Under the pieces are notes generated by a model. It made no database searches, was not told where the DNA came from, and worked only from the letters and a program-made list of their open reading frames with translations. Positions 53,901-62,778 of a stretch of DNA of 64,000 nucleotides are shown here, piece after piece. Each line of letters begins with the position of its first letter. Position 1 is the first letter of the stretch. The stretch is taken from the NCBI RefSeq assembly GCF_000526515.1, contig NZ_JAGF01000001.1:1426001-1490000 (forward strand), in the 5' to 3' direction. This stretch comes from Cellulomonas sp. KRMCY2 (GTDB taxonomy: Bacteria; Actinomycetota; Actinomycetes; Actinomycetales; Cellulomonadaceae). The position numbers and the translations under genes are program-made.

Positions 53901-54580
53901 GCGCTCATCGCCGCCACCGCGGCGTCGCACCGCAGGCGCCGGCTGCGCGTCTCGTCGACCACGACGGCGTCGGCACCCAGGGCCGTCACCAGCGCGGGGT
54001 CGTGCGTCGCGAGGAGGACGCCCACGCCGGCATCCGCCTCGGCACGCAGCAGCTGGGCCAGCGAGGCCCGCATCGCGGTGTCGAGCCGCTGCTCGGGCTC
54101 GTCCAGCACGAGCAGGTCGCGCGGCCGGACGAACGCCGCGGCGAGCAGCAGGCGCCGACGCTGGCCCGAGGAGAGCGCCGACGGGATCACGTGCTGCTGG
54201 CTGGTCAGGCCGAACGTGTCCAGGATCGCGTCGACGGCGGTCGAGGTGTTCGTCACGCCGTGGCCGGCAGCGGTGAGCAGCAGGTGCTCACGGGTGGTCA
54301 GGCCGGGGAACCACGCGTCGTCGTCGAGCACGCCCGCGACGCGCGCCCGGAAGTCCGCCGAACGCTCGTCGACCTCGCGGCCGAGCACGGTCAGCGTCCC
54401 GCCGAGCGGCTCGAGCAGGCCGAGGACCGCACGCAGCACCGTCGACTTGCCGGTGCCGTTGGGGCCGATCAGGGCGAGCACCTCGCCGGGCCGGACGCGC
54501 AGGTCGACCGGCGCGCACACGGGCTCGCCGGAGTAGCCGACACGCAGGGCCTTGGCGTGCACGAGCGGTGAGACAGTCAT
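53897..54580 (-). CDS. ABC transporter ATP-binding protein
   Basis: A 227-aa ATPase. Walker A is GPNGTGKST, the signature is SALSSGQRRRL and Walker B is LLVLDEPEQRLD; the H-loop is in LLATHDP. It has TAGGGT seven bases before the ATG and no ribosome site, so it is probably leaderless. It powers the overlapping membrane subunit. Confidence 0.93.
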   Translation of the reverse strand: MTVSPLVHAKALRVGYSGEPVCAPVDLRVRPGEVLALIGPNGTGKSTVLRAVLGLLEPLGGTLTVLGREVDERSADFRARVAGVLDDDAWFPGLTTREHLLLTAAGHGVTNTSTAVDAILDTFGLTSQQHVIPSALSSGQRRRLLLAAAFVRPRDLLVLDEPEQRLDTAMRASLAQLLRAEADAGVGVLLATHDPALVTALGADAVVVDETRSRRLRCDAAVAAMSA

Positions 54581-54587
54581 GCGTACG

Positions 54588-54593
54588 ACCCTA
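54588..54593 (-). promoter_or_regulatory. -10 element TAGGGT for a leaderless ABC ATPase mRNA
   Basis: TAGGGT, seven bases before the start codon. Confidence 0.45.
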
Positions 54594-54637
54594 GGCGGCC
54601 GACGGCGTGCCGTGCGTCGTCCCCGAGGACCAGGTGT

Positions 54638-55171
54638 TCACGCCCGCGCGCTCGCGCGGACGAAGCGGGCCACGACGCCCCGCAGGTACCCGTGGTAGAT
54701 CGCGCCGATCGCCGGCCGCGCCGGCTCCAGCACGTCGCCGGTGGCGAGGTCCACCAGCACCGGGTGCGTCACGGTCGCGAGCTGCTGGCCGTGCGCGCGG
54801 CCGGCCCACGTCCGGACCTCCGGGCTCAGACCCGACCCGACGCTGACCATGACCACGGCGCTCCCGGACTGGAGGCCCTCGGGCAGCCCGCCCCTGTTCG
54901 CCCGGGAGTGCTGGACCGCGGCCCTGAGCTGGGCGTCCAGCCACGCGACGTCCTCGCCACCACGCAGGGGCACGACGAAAACGAACGTGTGCAGCCGCAC
55001 CCCCATCCACCGCAGCCGGAACTCCGAGGTCCGCGCCACGAAGCGCCACGGGTCATCGGCCTGCCCGGGGGTCACCTGCCAGTCGGCTCCCGCGAGCCCG
55101 GCGGCGAGGGACTGGACCGTCTCGTCGATCGCGTTGCTGACCGGTGCTCCGTGCGATCCCAGCGGTGTCAT
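54638..55171 (-). CDS. Hypothetical protein, 177 aa
   Basis: Not recognised. A soluble protein with an N-terminal acidic helix (NAIDETVQSLAAGLAGADWQ) and a mixed alpha/beta body (LRWMGVRLHTFVFVVPL, SGSAVVMVSVGSGL). AAGGAGCC precedes the ATG. It reads as one continuous frame of typical codon use. The gap 55172-55351 behind it holds no clear feature. Confidence 0.65.
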   Translation of the reverse strand: MTPLGSHGAPVSNAIDETVQSLAAGLAGADWQVTPGQADDPWRFVARTSEFRLRWMGVRLHTFVFVVPLRGGEDVAWLDAQLRAAVQHSRANRGGLPEGLQSGSAVVMVSVGSGLSPEVRTWAGRAHGQQLATVTHPVLVDLATGDVLEPARPAIGAIYHGYLRGVVARFVRASARA

Positions 55172-55351
55172 GATCGGCTCCTTCGGCCGACGACGGCGGC
55201 CGGGCTCGGTGACGAGGACGTTCGACCACGGGGGCGGTGGACGGCGGTGTCAAACCCGATCAAGGTAGCGGAGGCCGGGGGCCGATGGTCCCGGGTGCTC
55301 GTCGCCACGCCGACGGCTCCCCGTCGGGCGCAACCGTGCGTCCGGCTCGGG

Positions 55352-57877
55352 CTACAGCTCGCCGGAGCGCTGGAGCGCGCGCATGGCCACCCAGCCGAAC
55401 GGGATGCGGGCCCAGAAGGTCAGCGCCCGGAACAGCGCGACCACCGAGGCCGCGATCGCCGGCGGCACGCCACCGATGCTGCCCAGGGCGACGCCGAGAG
55501 CGGTCTCGACACCGCCGAGGCCGCCGGGCGTGGGGATGAGCGCGCCTGCCGTGTTGCCGATCAGGTAGATGAGCGCCAGGTCGATCAGTGACATCGGCCG
55601 TCCGAACGCCGCGAGGCTGGCGTAGAAGGCCCCGAGGTAGCCGAGAGTCATGATCAGGTTGCCGAGGGCGGCCCGGGCGAAGCGGCGCGGCTGGCTGAGC
55701 AGCTGGACCAGCCGCGGCCAGGTCTGCCGCCACACCGGCAACGTCTTGGCCGACACCCACTGCCGGACCGACGGCACGAGCATCGCCGCAGCGATGGCGA
55801 TCGCGACCAGGGCCGCCGCCGCGAGCACCGTCGTCGGCGGCATCTTGAATGCCTCCGTGCCGCTGATCAGGGAGAACACGACCAGCAGGGCGATCGTCGT
55901 GATCAGCTGGGAGACCTGCACGAGCCCGACGGTGGCGACGGCCAGCGGGTTCGAGACGCCGCGGCGGGTCAGCATCCGCAGGTTGAGCGCCGCCGGCCCG
56001 ACGCCGGCCGGTGCCACCAGGGCGACGAAGGCGGCGGCGGTCTGCACGAGGGTCACCCGCCACAGCGGGAGCTTGACCGGGGAGAACGCGGTCAGGGTGA
56101 CGGCGGACCCGACGAAGGTGGCCATCCCGCAGCCGAAGGCGACGACCGCCCACCACGGCTTGGCTGCCTCCAGAGCCCGGCGGATCTCCGGGAAGTTGAG
56201 CGTCGCGATGACCACGACGGCCGCGGCGATGCCCAGCCCGATCGTCACGACGGTGCGGACGCCGAAGCGGATCAGCCGCTCGGGCTCGACGTCCGCCTCG
56301 GGCAGTCGCGCCAGCAGGGCCTCACGGACCTGGGCGAGCACACCGGGGTTGGCCCGGGCCTCCTCGCGGGTCGCCCGGGGCAGCGCGATGCTCTGCAGCA
56401 GCGGCCCGATCGTGGTCAGGTCGGCGTCGGTGAGCACCCGGCTCGCGGAGGCGACCGCCCGTTCGGCGCCGACGCGCAGCGCGAGCACGGCGAGCATCTG
56501 GCTGATGTCCATCCGCCGCGCGAGCTCGGAGGACGCGACGTCACCGGACTCCCACCCGGTCAGCAGGGCGATCGGGGCCGGTGGTGTGGCGGGGTCGACG
56601 GTCGGGCCGGTCGGCTCGAGCTCGACCAGGACGACGTCCGAGGTCAGGGCGCGGTGCGCGAGACCCGCGGTGTGCGCGATCCGCAGCTGGCCCCAGACCG
56701 CGTCGAGGACGTCGTCGGTCAGCTGCTCGGACTGGAGGTCGCGGAGCGGGACGGCGCCGTGCGCGTGCTGCTGGATGAGCAGCATCGAGTCCTCGGACTC
56801 CGCCAGGGCGAGCAGCCTGGGCGTGCGCACGCCGGCCGACCATGCGGCGTAGGCGAGGAGCGCGGCCCGCTCGGCCGCCTGCCGCAGCGAGACCACCGCG
56901 CGGCCGTCGATCCCGCGCAGCCGCAGGGACCGCCAGAACCGGGCCAGGAAGCCGATCACCTGCCGGTCGCCGTCGAGCACGACGACGTCGAGCCGCTCGC
57001 CGTGCTCCGTCGTCATGGCGTAGACGCGGTTGTCGCCGTAGCGCGTGATCGCCACGGCGGCGAGGTCCATCGCGAGCTGGTCGTCGCCACCCGGGTGCTG
57101 GGCGGCGACGTCGCGTACCCGGATCAGGCGCACCGGTTCGAAGCCCGCACGGCGGATCCCGTCGACCAGGGCCGCGCCGTAGGCCCGCTCGCTCTGCACG
57201 CCGGACGTGTACCGGGTGAGCAGTCCGACGAGCCGTCCGAGCAGCACCGTCATCAGTGCGCCGGGCAGCGTGATCAGACCGGTGATCAGGGCGACGCCGA
57301 GGCCGACCCACAGCAGGTTCCACGACCAGGCGACGGAGCGCCGCCGGTTGCGCGCGCCGGCGGCCGTCAGCAGGGCGGCCGTCCCGGTCATCAGGGCGGG
57401 GATCGTCACGACCGAGGCCTGCTGGGCACGGCTCCACACGGTGAACGACGACTGCAGCTCGTCGATGCCGAAGTCGGTGATCAGCCAGGCGGTGAGCAGG
57501 GCGACGAGGATCCCGATGACGGCCGCCGCGACGGCCTCGAACGCGTGCCGCATGAGGCGACGCAGCACGAGCTCGGTGAGCACCGCGAGCGGGGTCACGA
57601 AGGTGATGAGTCCCTCGAGCACAGCGACCGGCAGGAACAGGATCCGCTCGATCACCGAGTTGAAGCCGCGGACGTCCTCGGTGACGCCGGTCGTGGTGCC
57701 CCGGGCGTAGATCGCCAGCCCGAGGACGAGCCCGATCGCCAGGACGGTGAGCACCGCTGCCACCAGGTCGCCGGGATGGTGCACCCGGACGGCAGGGGTG
57801 TCGACGATGCGGACGCCGTGGTCGGCGCTCCCGCGTCCAGCAAGGCGCCCGCGGCCTCGGGACGGCGGGGTCGGCAT
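55352..57877 (-). CDS. Flippase-like membrane protein with pseudokinase-like middle
   Basis: An 841-aa protein. About six N-terminal helices are followed by a kinase-like region at about 240-480, with a hinge-like LLIQQHAHGAVPL and a catalytic loop HRALTSDVVLV that has lost Asp; the DFG site reads LTGWESG. The C-terminal 300 residues are a UPF0104/LPG-synthase-type domain (VALVAPAGVGPAALNLRML, IGNTAGALIPTPGGLGGVE), related to lipid transferases and flippases. TAGACT lies seven bases before ATG 57877, indicating a leaderless mRNA. The function is unknown; a lipid-linked envelope role is inferred. Confidence 0.83.
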   Translation of the reverse strand: MPTPPSRGRGRLAGRGSADHGVRIVDTPAVRVHHPGDLVAAVLTVLAIGLVLGLAIYARGTTTGVTEDVRGFNSVIERILFLPVAVLEGLITFVTPLAVLTELVLRRLMRHAFEAVAAAVIGILVALLTAWLITDFGIDELQSSFTVWSRAQQASVVTIPALMTGTAALLTAAGARNRRRSVAWSWNLLWVGLGVALITGLITLPGALMTVLLGRLVGLLTRYTSGVQSERAYGAALVDGIRRAGFEPVRLIRVRDVAAQHPGGDDQLAMDLAAVAITRYGDNRVYAMTTEHGERLDVVVLDGDRQVIGFLARFWRSLRLRGIDGRAVVSLRQAAERAALLAYAAWSAGVRTPRLLALAESEDSMLLIQQHAHGAVPLRDLQSEQLTDDVLDAVWGQLRIAHTAGLAHRALTSDVVLVELEPTGPTVDPATPPAPIALLTGWESGDVASSELARRMDISQMLAVLALRVGAERAVASASRVLTDADLTTIGPLLQSIALPRATREEARANPGVLAQVREALLARLPEADVEPERLIRFGVRTVVTIGLGIAAAVVVIATLNFPEIRRALEAAKPWWAVVAFGCGMATFVGSAVTLTAFSPVKLPLWRVTLVQTAAAFVALVAPAGVGPAALNLRMLTRRGVSNPLAVATVGLVQVSQLITTIALLVVFSLISGTEAFKMPPTTVLAAAALVAIAIAAAMLVPSVRQWVSAKTLPVWRQTWPRLVQLLSQPRRFARAALGNLIMTLGYLGAFYASLAAFGRPMSLIDLALIYLIGNTAGALIPTPGGLGGVETALGVALGSIGGVPPAIAASVVALFRALTFWARIPFGWVAMRALQRSGEL

Positions 57878-57884
57878 GGGGGCG

Positions 57885-57890
57885 AGTCTA
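57885..57890 (-). promoter_or_regulatory. -10 element TAGACT for a leaderless flippase-like mRNA
   Basis: TAGACT, seven bases before the start codon. Confidence 0.5.
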
Positions 57891-57938
57891 TGGCGGCGCG
57901 CCTGCGGAACATGCGACATACCTGCAGCTGTCATCCGG

Positions 57939-57969
57939 GGTTGACAGACGCGGTCGCGTCAACCATCAT
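57939..57969 (+). promoter_or_regulatory. Promoter with overlapping inverted repeat for the small HTH gene
   Basis: TTGACA (57941-57946), exactly 17 bp, then CATCAT (57964-57969). GGTTGAC/GTCAACC arms (57939-57945 and 57958-57964) overlap the -35 and spacer, a likely operator for the encoded HTH protein. Confidence 0.65.
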
Positions 57970-58000
57970 TGACGGACAGGGGCGACGACACGGAGGCGCT

Positions 58001-58234
58001 GTGCGGAAGGACGATCGGTTGAGCCACCTCGTGGCCCAGGCGGACGGGGACGACCCCCTGACGTCGCTGCAGGCGCTGGTCAGCCTGCGCAAGGAGATCG
58101 AGCAGCGCGAGGCGGTGCTCGTCCGACGGGCGAAGGTGCGCGGCGCGTCGTGGGCGGCGATCGCGACAGTCCTGGGCGTGAGCCGACAGGCCGTGCACAA
58201 GAAGCACGGCGGCGGGTTCCGCGACCGGGACTGA
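58001..58234 (+). CDS. Small helix-turn-helix protein, 77 aa
   Basis: The GTG start follows CGGAGG. The N-terminal half is a long helix (TSLQALVSLRKEIEQREAVL) and the C-terminal half an HTH (ASWAAIATVLGVSRQAVHKK). It is probably a dimeric DNA-binding protein. A strong promoter with an inverted repeat lies before it. Target unknown. Confidence 0.8.
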   Translation: MRKDDRLSHLVAQADGDDPLTSLQALVSLRKEIEQREAVLVRRAKVRGASWAAIATVLGVSRQAVHKKHGGGFRDRD

Positions 58235-58303
58235 GGCGTGCACCGTCCGCGCGCCGTTCTCACAGCCTGCTCCCCCACGGTGTGCGGGAACTGTTGCGTG
58301 CGG

Positions 58304-58346
58304 GTAACCGCAGCACGCCGTGCGTGTAACACCCGCTTCCTAGCGT
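58304..58346 (+). promoter_or_regulatory. Candidate nirB promoter with paired GTAAC sites
   Basis: GTAAC at 58304 and 58326 are 22 bp apart, the spacing of two GlnR half-sites. The GAAAC half-sites are missing. TAGCGT (58341-58346) could be the -10. The GTAAC pair would lie near -25 to -50. Treat the GlnR link as weak. Confidence 0.35.
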
Positions 58347-58397
58347 CGTCCGCACGGCCCATCCCGGGGCCGGGTGCACCAGGAGGCCACCGACCCG

Positions 58398-61133
58398 ATG
58401 GACGACGACCTGACCGGCCAGAACCCTGTCGTGCCCGTGACAGAGCCGAAACACGACAGCACCGTCGGTGAAATACCCGGTCCGTACCGTGCAGGGATGG
58501 GGGGAACCGGTGGGCCGCAGCACCTCGTCGTCGTCGGCGGCGGCATGGTCGCGCACCGGCTCGTCGAGGCCCTGCGCGACCGGGACACCGACGGCACCTG
58601 GCGGGTCACGGTCTACGCCGAGGAGCCCCGGGCGCCCTACGACCGCGTCGCGCTGACCACCTACTTCTCCGGCCGGGACGCCGCCGATCTCGCGCTCGGT
58701 CACGCGGACCTCTGGGACGACCCGCTGGTGGACCTGGTGCGCGGCACGACGGTCACCGCGATCGACCGCGCGGCGCGGACCGTCACGACGTCACGCAACG
58801 GCCTGACCAGGACCGACCACTACGACACCCTGGTGCTCGCCACCGGCTCGTCCGCGGCCGTCCCGCCGATCGAGGGCACCGATCTGCCCGGCGTCTTCGT
58901 CTACCGCACGATCGACGACGTCGCGGCGCTGCGGGGCTGGGTCGAGCAGGCGGCGGCACGCCGGCACCGACCGGTGCGCGGCGCCGTCGTCGGGGGCGGG
59001 CTGCTCGGGCTCGAGGCCGCCGGTGCGCTGCAGGCGCTCGGCGCGAACAGCACAGTCGTCCAGTTCGGGCCCCGCCTGATGCCCCAGCAGGTGGACGACG
59101 GCGGCGGTGAGGCGCTGCGCCGGCTGATCAACGCCAAGGGCGTCGCCGTCCGGCTCAACACCTCGACGTCGCGGCTGCGGCCCGGCCGGGACGGGTCGGT
59201 GCGGCGGATGGACTTCGCCGACGGCGGGCGCCTGGACGTCGACGTCGTCGTGCTCGCCACCGGGGTCCGCCCGCGGGACGAGCTGGGCCGCGCGGCCGGG
59301 CTCGAGGTCGGGCAACGCGGTGGGGTCGTCGTCGACGGGACCTGCCGTACCGCGGACCCGGCCGTCTACGCGGTCGGTGAGGTCGCCTGCATCGGCGGGT
59401 GCGTGCACGGCATCGTCGCCCCGGGCTACGCCATGGCGGAGGTCGTGGTCGACCGCCTCCTCGGTGGGGCGGCCGCCTTCCCCGGTGCGGAGACCGCGAC
59501 GAAGCTCAAGCTCACCGGGGTCGACGTCGCGAGCTTCGGCGACGCCTTCGCCACGACCCCGGGCGCGCTCGAGCTCGTGCACGCCGACCCGGTGGCGGGG
59601 CTCTACACCAAGCTCGTGCTGTCCGACGACGCCCGGACGCTGCTCGGCGGGGTGCTCGTCGGCGACGCGTCCGCGTACGCGTCGCTGCGCCCGATGCTCG
59701 GCCGCCCGCTCGACGGCGACCCGGGCTCCTACCTGCTGCCGGAGGGCGCCGGATCGGCCGGCCGTCCCGTGGTGGCGCTGCCGGACGACGCAGCGGTCTG
59801 CTCGTGCAACAACGTGACGGCCGGGACGATCCGCGCCGCGGTGACCGAGCACGGGTGCACCGACCTCGCCGGCGTCAAGGCCTGCACGCGGGCCGGCACG
59901 AGCTGCGGCTCCTGCCTGCCCCTGGTCAAGAAGCTCGTCACGACCGAGCTCGAGAGGTCCGGCATCACGGTGAGCAAGGCCCTGTGCGAGCACATCGAGC
60001 TCTCCAGGGCCCAGCTCTTCGACGCGGTCCGGGTCACCGGGCTGCGCACGTTCAGCCAGATCCTGGCCAAGCACGGCCGGGCCGGCCTGCCGGCAGGTGC
60101 CCGCGGCTGCGACATCTGCAAGCCCGTCGTCGCCTCGATCCTCGGGTCGCTCGGCGCCGGGCACGTGCTCGACGGCGAGACGGCGACCCTGCAGGACACC
60201 AACGACCACGTCATGGCGAACCTGCAGAAGGACGGCTCCTACTCGGTGGTGCCACGCATTCCCGGCGGTGAGATCACCCCGGACGGCCTGATCGCCGTCG
60301 GCCAGGTGGCCAAGGACTTCGGGCTCTACACCAAGATCACCGGAGGCCAGCGGATCGACATGTTCGGTGCCCGGATCGAGCAGCTGCCCGACATCTGGCA
60401 GCGCCTGGTCGACGCCGGCTTCGAGTCCGGTCACGCCTACGGCAAGTCGCTGCGCACGGTGAAGTCGTGCGTCGGCTCGGCCTGGTGCCGGTTCGGCGTC
60501 CAGGACTCCGTCGCGCTGGCCGTCGAGCTCGAGCTGCGCTACCGCGGCCTGCGCTCACCGCACAAGATCAAGCTCGGCGTCTCCGGCTGCGCACGCGAGT
60601 GCGCGGAGGCGCGGGGCAAGGACGTCGGGGTCATCGCGACGGACAAGGGCTGGAACATGTACGTCGGCGGCAACGGCGGCTTCACCCCACGGCACGCGCA
60701 GCTGCTCGCCGAGGACCTCGACACCGAGACGCTGATCCGGACCATCGACCGGTTCCTCATGTACTACGTCCGCACGGCGGACCGGCTGCAGCGCACGGCA
60801 CCGTGGATCGAGGAGGTCGAGGGCGGCCTCGACGGCGTCCGGGCGGTCGTCCTCGACGACAGCCTGGGCATCGCGGCCGACCTGGACGCCGCGATGGCCG
60901 CGCACGTCGACGCCTACACCGACGAGTGGCGGGCGACCCTCGACGACCCGGACAAGCTGCACCGGTTCGCCTCGTTCGTCAACGCCCCGACGACGCCGGA
61001 CCCCTCGCTCGCCTACGTGGCCGAGCGTGGCCAGGTGCGTCCGGCGACGGCGCAGGAGCGGGCCGGCGACGGCGCGGTCCTCGTCGCCGGGACGACCCTC
61101 GCGGTGCGGACCGGACCGGCGGTGGCCCGATGA
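58398..61133 (+). CDS. nirB: Assimilatory nitrite reductase large subunit
   Basis: A 911-aa NADH-dependent enzyme reducing nitrite to ammonium. FAD/NAD domains are first (VVVGGGMVAHRLVEAL, GAVVGGGLLGLEAAGAL), then a Bfd-type [2Fe-2S] domain (CSCNNVTAGT, GTSCGSC), then siroheme/[4Fe-4S] domains with SCVGSAWCRFG and SGCARECAEA. AGGAGG is 11 bases before ATG 58398. It overlaps nirD by four bases. First gene of the nitrite operon. Confidence 0.95.
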   Translation: MDDDLTGQNPVVPVTEPKHDSTVGEIPGPYRAGMGGTGGPQHLVVVGGGMVAHRLVEALRDRDTDGTWRVTVYAEEPRAPYDRVALTTYFSGRDAADLALGHADLWDDPLVDLVRGTTVTAIDRAARTVTTSRNGLTRTDHYDTLVLATGSSAAVPPIEGTDLPGVFVYRTIDDVAALRGWVEQAAARRHRPVRGAVVGGGLLGLEAAGALQALGANSTVVQFGPRLMPQQVDDGGGEALRRLINAKGVAVRLNTSTSRLRPGRDGSVRRMDFADGGRLDVDVVVLATGVRPRDELGRAAGLEVGQRGGVVVDGTCRTADPAVYAVGEVACIGGCVHGIVAPGYAMAEVVVDRLLGGAAAFPGAETATKLKLTGVDVASFGDAFATTPGALELVHADPVAGLYTKLVLSDDARTLLGGVLVGDASAYASLRPMLGRPLDGDPGSYLLPEGAGSAGRPVVALPDDAAVCSCNNVTAGTIRAAVTEHGCTDLAGVKACTRAGTSCGSCLPLVKKLVTTELERSGITVSKALCEHIELSRAQLFDAVRVTGLRTFSQILAKHGRAGLPAGARGCDICKPVVASILGSLGAGHVLDGETATLQDTNDHVMANLQKDGSYSVVPRIPGGEITPDGLIAVGQVAKDFGLYTKITGGQRIDMFGARIEQLPDIWQRLVDAGFESGHAYGKSLRTVKSCVGSAWCRFGVQDSVALAVELELRYRGLRSPHKIKLGVSGCARECAEARGKDVGVIATDKGWNMYVGGNGGFTPRHAQLLAEDLDTETLIRTIDRFLMYYVRTADRLQRTAPWIEEVEGGLDGVRAVVLDDSLGIAADLDAAMAAHVDAYTDEWRATLDDPDKLHRFASFVNAPTTPDPSLAYVAERGQVRPATAQERAGDGAVLVAGTTLAVRTGPAVAR

Positions 61134-61582
61134 GCGGGGTCCAGGTCCTGGGCACCGCGTCCGACCGGCTGGCCTGGACGGCCGTGTGCCACCTGGCCGA
61201 CCTGGTGCCCGAACGTGGTGCCGCCGCCCTGGTCGCGGGCGAGCAGGTGGCGCTGTTCCGCCTGCTCGGACCCGACGGCTCGGCCCAGGTCGTGCACGCG
61301 GTCCAGCAGCTCGACCCGTTCAGTGCCGCCCACGTCATCGCGCGCGGCATCGTCGGCACCCGGGGTGACGTGCCGACGGTGGCCTCGCCGATGTACAAGC
61401 AGGTCTTCGACCTGCGGACCGGCGCCTGCCTCGACGCGATGGGCCGCGAACCGGTCGACCTGCGCACCTGGCCGGTCCGGGTCGAGGGCGGCCTCGTCCT
61501 GGTCGGGTCCGCCGTGATCCCCGGGACTGCTCTGCCTGCGCTGCCCGTCGGGTCCGCTGGCAGGGAGCGGGCCGTCCGGTGA
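61130..61582 (+). CDS. nirD: Nitrite reductase small subunit
   Basis: A 150-aa Rieske-like fold without Cys/His cluster ligands, as is usual for NirD (ALVAGEQVALFRLLG, TVASPMYKQVFDLRTG). It partners NirB. The ATG overlaps the nirB stop and its own stop overlaps the next start. Confidence 0.92.
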   Translation: MSGVQVLGTASDRLAWTAVCHLADLVPERGAAALVAGEQVALFRLLGPDGSAQVVHAVQQLDPFSAAHVIARGIVGTRGDVPTVASPMYKQVFDLRTGACLDAMGREPVDLRTWPVRVEGGLVLVGSAVIPGTALPALPVGSAGRERAVR

Positions 61583-62778
61583 CCACGCTGCTCGGTGTCG
61601 ACCTGGCCGGACGTCGCGTCGTCGTCGCCGGCGGGGGACCGGTCGCGGCGCGGCGTGCCCAGGCCATGCGCCTGGCCGGTGCGGACGTCCTGGTCGTCGC
61701 CCCGCAGCTGTGCGAGGAGCTCGCCGAGCTCGTCGAGGACCGGGTGGTCCGCTGGCGGTGCGGCGAGGTGCAGGCGGTGGACCTCGACGCGGCGTGGCTC
61801 GTGCACACCGCGACAGGGGACCACGCGGTCGATGCCCAGGTCGCGCGGTGGGCGCTGGATCGCCGGACCTTCTGCGTGCACGCCGGTGACGTGACGCGCG
61901 GGACGGCCAGGTCGCCGTCGACGACCCGGGTCGGCGAGGTGCTCGTCGGGGTCGTGTCCACCGGCGCTCCCGACCCTGGTCGGTCCCGTGCGGTGCGCGA
62001 CCAGCTCGCCGCGACGCTGCGCTCGGGCGGGGCCGACCTGCGCCGTCGCCGGGCGGGCGGCACCGGCCGGGTCGTCCTGGTCGGCGGCGGACCGGGCGAC
62101 GTCGACCTGCTGACCCTGCGCGGCCGCCGAGCGCTCGCCGAGGCCGACGTCGTGGTCACGGACCGCCTCGGGCCGACCGACGTGCTGGCAGAGCTCGGCC
62201 CGGACGTCGAGATCGTGCACGTCGGCAAGAGCCCGGGGAACCACCCGGTCCCGCAGCACGAGATCGGCCAGATCCTGGTCGAGCGCGCCCAGCGGGGCCA
62301 GACGGTCGTGCGGCTCAAGGGCGGCGACCCCTTCGTCTTCGGCCGTGGTGGCGAAGAGGTGCTCGCCTGCCGCGAGGCGGGCGTCCCGGTGGAGGTCGTG
62401 CCCGGGGTCAGCAGCGCACTGTCCGTCCCGGCGCTCGCCGGCATCCCGTTGACCCACCGCGGCGTCACGACGTCGTTCCACGTCCTCAGCGGTCACGACG
62501 GCCTGACCGCCGCCGCGCGGCAGGCGCTGCACGACGGCTCGACCCTCGTCGTGCTGATGGGGGTCGCGATGCTCGCCGCCCTGGTCGAGGACGCCCTGCG
62601 GGCCGGTGTCGACCCCGCCCTTCCGGTGGCCGTCGTCGAGAGCGGCGCGACCGCGCGGCAGCGGGTCACCCGGGCACGCCTCGACGGCGTCGTGCGACGA
62701 GCCGCGGAGGTCGGCGTCCGGGCGCCGGCGGTGATCGTGCTGGGCCGGGTCGCGGCCGAGGGGCTCCTGGATGGCTGA
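61579..62778 (+). CDS. cysG: Siroheme synthase: precorrin-2 dehydrogenase + uroporphyrinogen-III methyltransferase
   Basis: A 399-aa bifunctional protein. Residues 1-150 are a Met8p-like NAD-binding domain (VVVAGGGPVAARRA, VHTATGDHAVDAQVA). Residues about 160-399 are the SAM-dependent methyltransferase (VLVGGGPGDVDLLTLRG, VRLKGGDPFVFGRGGEE). It supplies sirohydrochlorin for NirB. It is shorter than the 457-aa E. coli CysG; the ferrochelatase step is probably done by the CbiX-type protein downstream. GTG overlaps the nirD stop. Confidence 0.92.
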   Translation: MTTLLGVDLAGRRVVVAGGGPVAARRAQAMRLAGADVLVVAPQLCEELAELVEDRVVRWRCGEVQAVDLDAAWLVHTATGDHAVDAQVARWALDRRTFCVHAGDVTRGTARSPSTTRVGEVLVGVVSTGAPDPGRSRAVRDQLAATLRSGGADLRRRRAGGTGRVVLVGGGPGDVDLLTLRGRRALAEADVVVTDRLGPTDVLAELGPDVEIVHVGKSPGNHPVPQHEIGQILVERAQRGQTVVRLKGGDPFVFGRGGEEVLACREAGVPVEVVPGVSSALSVPALAGIPLTHRGVTTSFHVLSGHDGLTAAARQALHDGSTLVVLMGVAMLAALVEDALRAGVDPALPVAVVESGATARQRVTRARLDGVVRRAAEVGVRAPAVIVLGRVAAEGLLDG

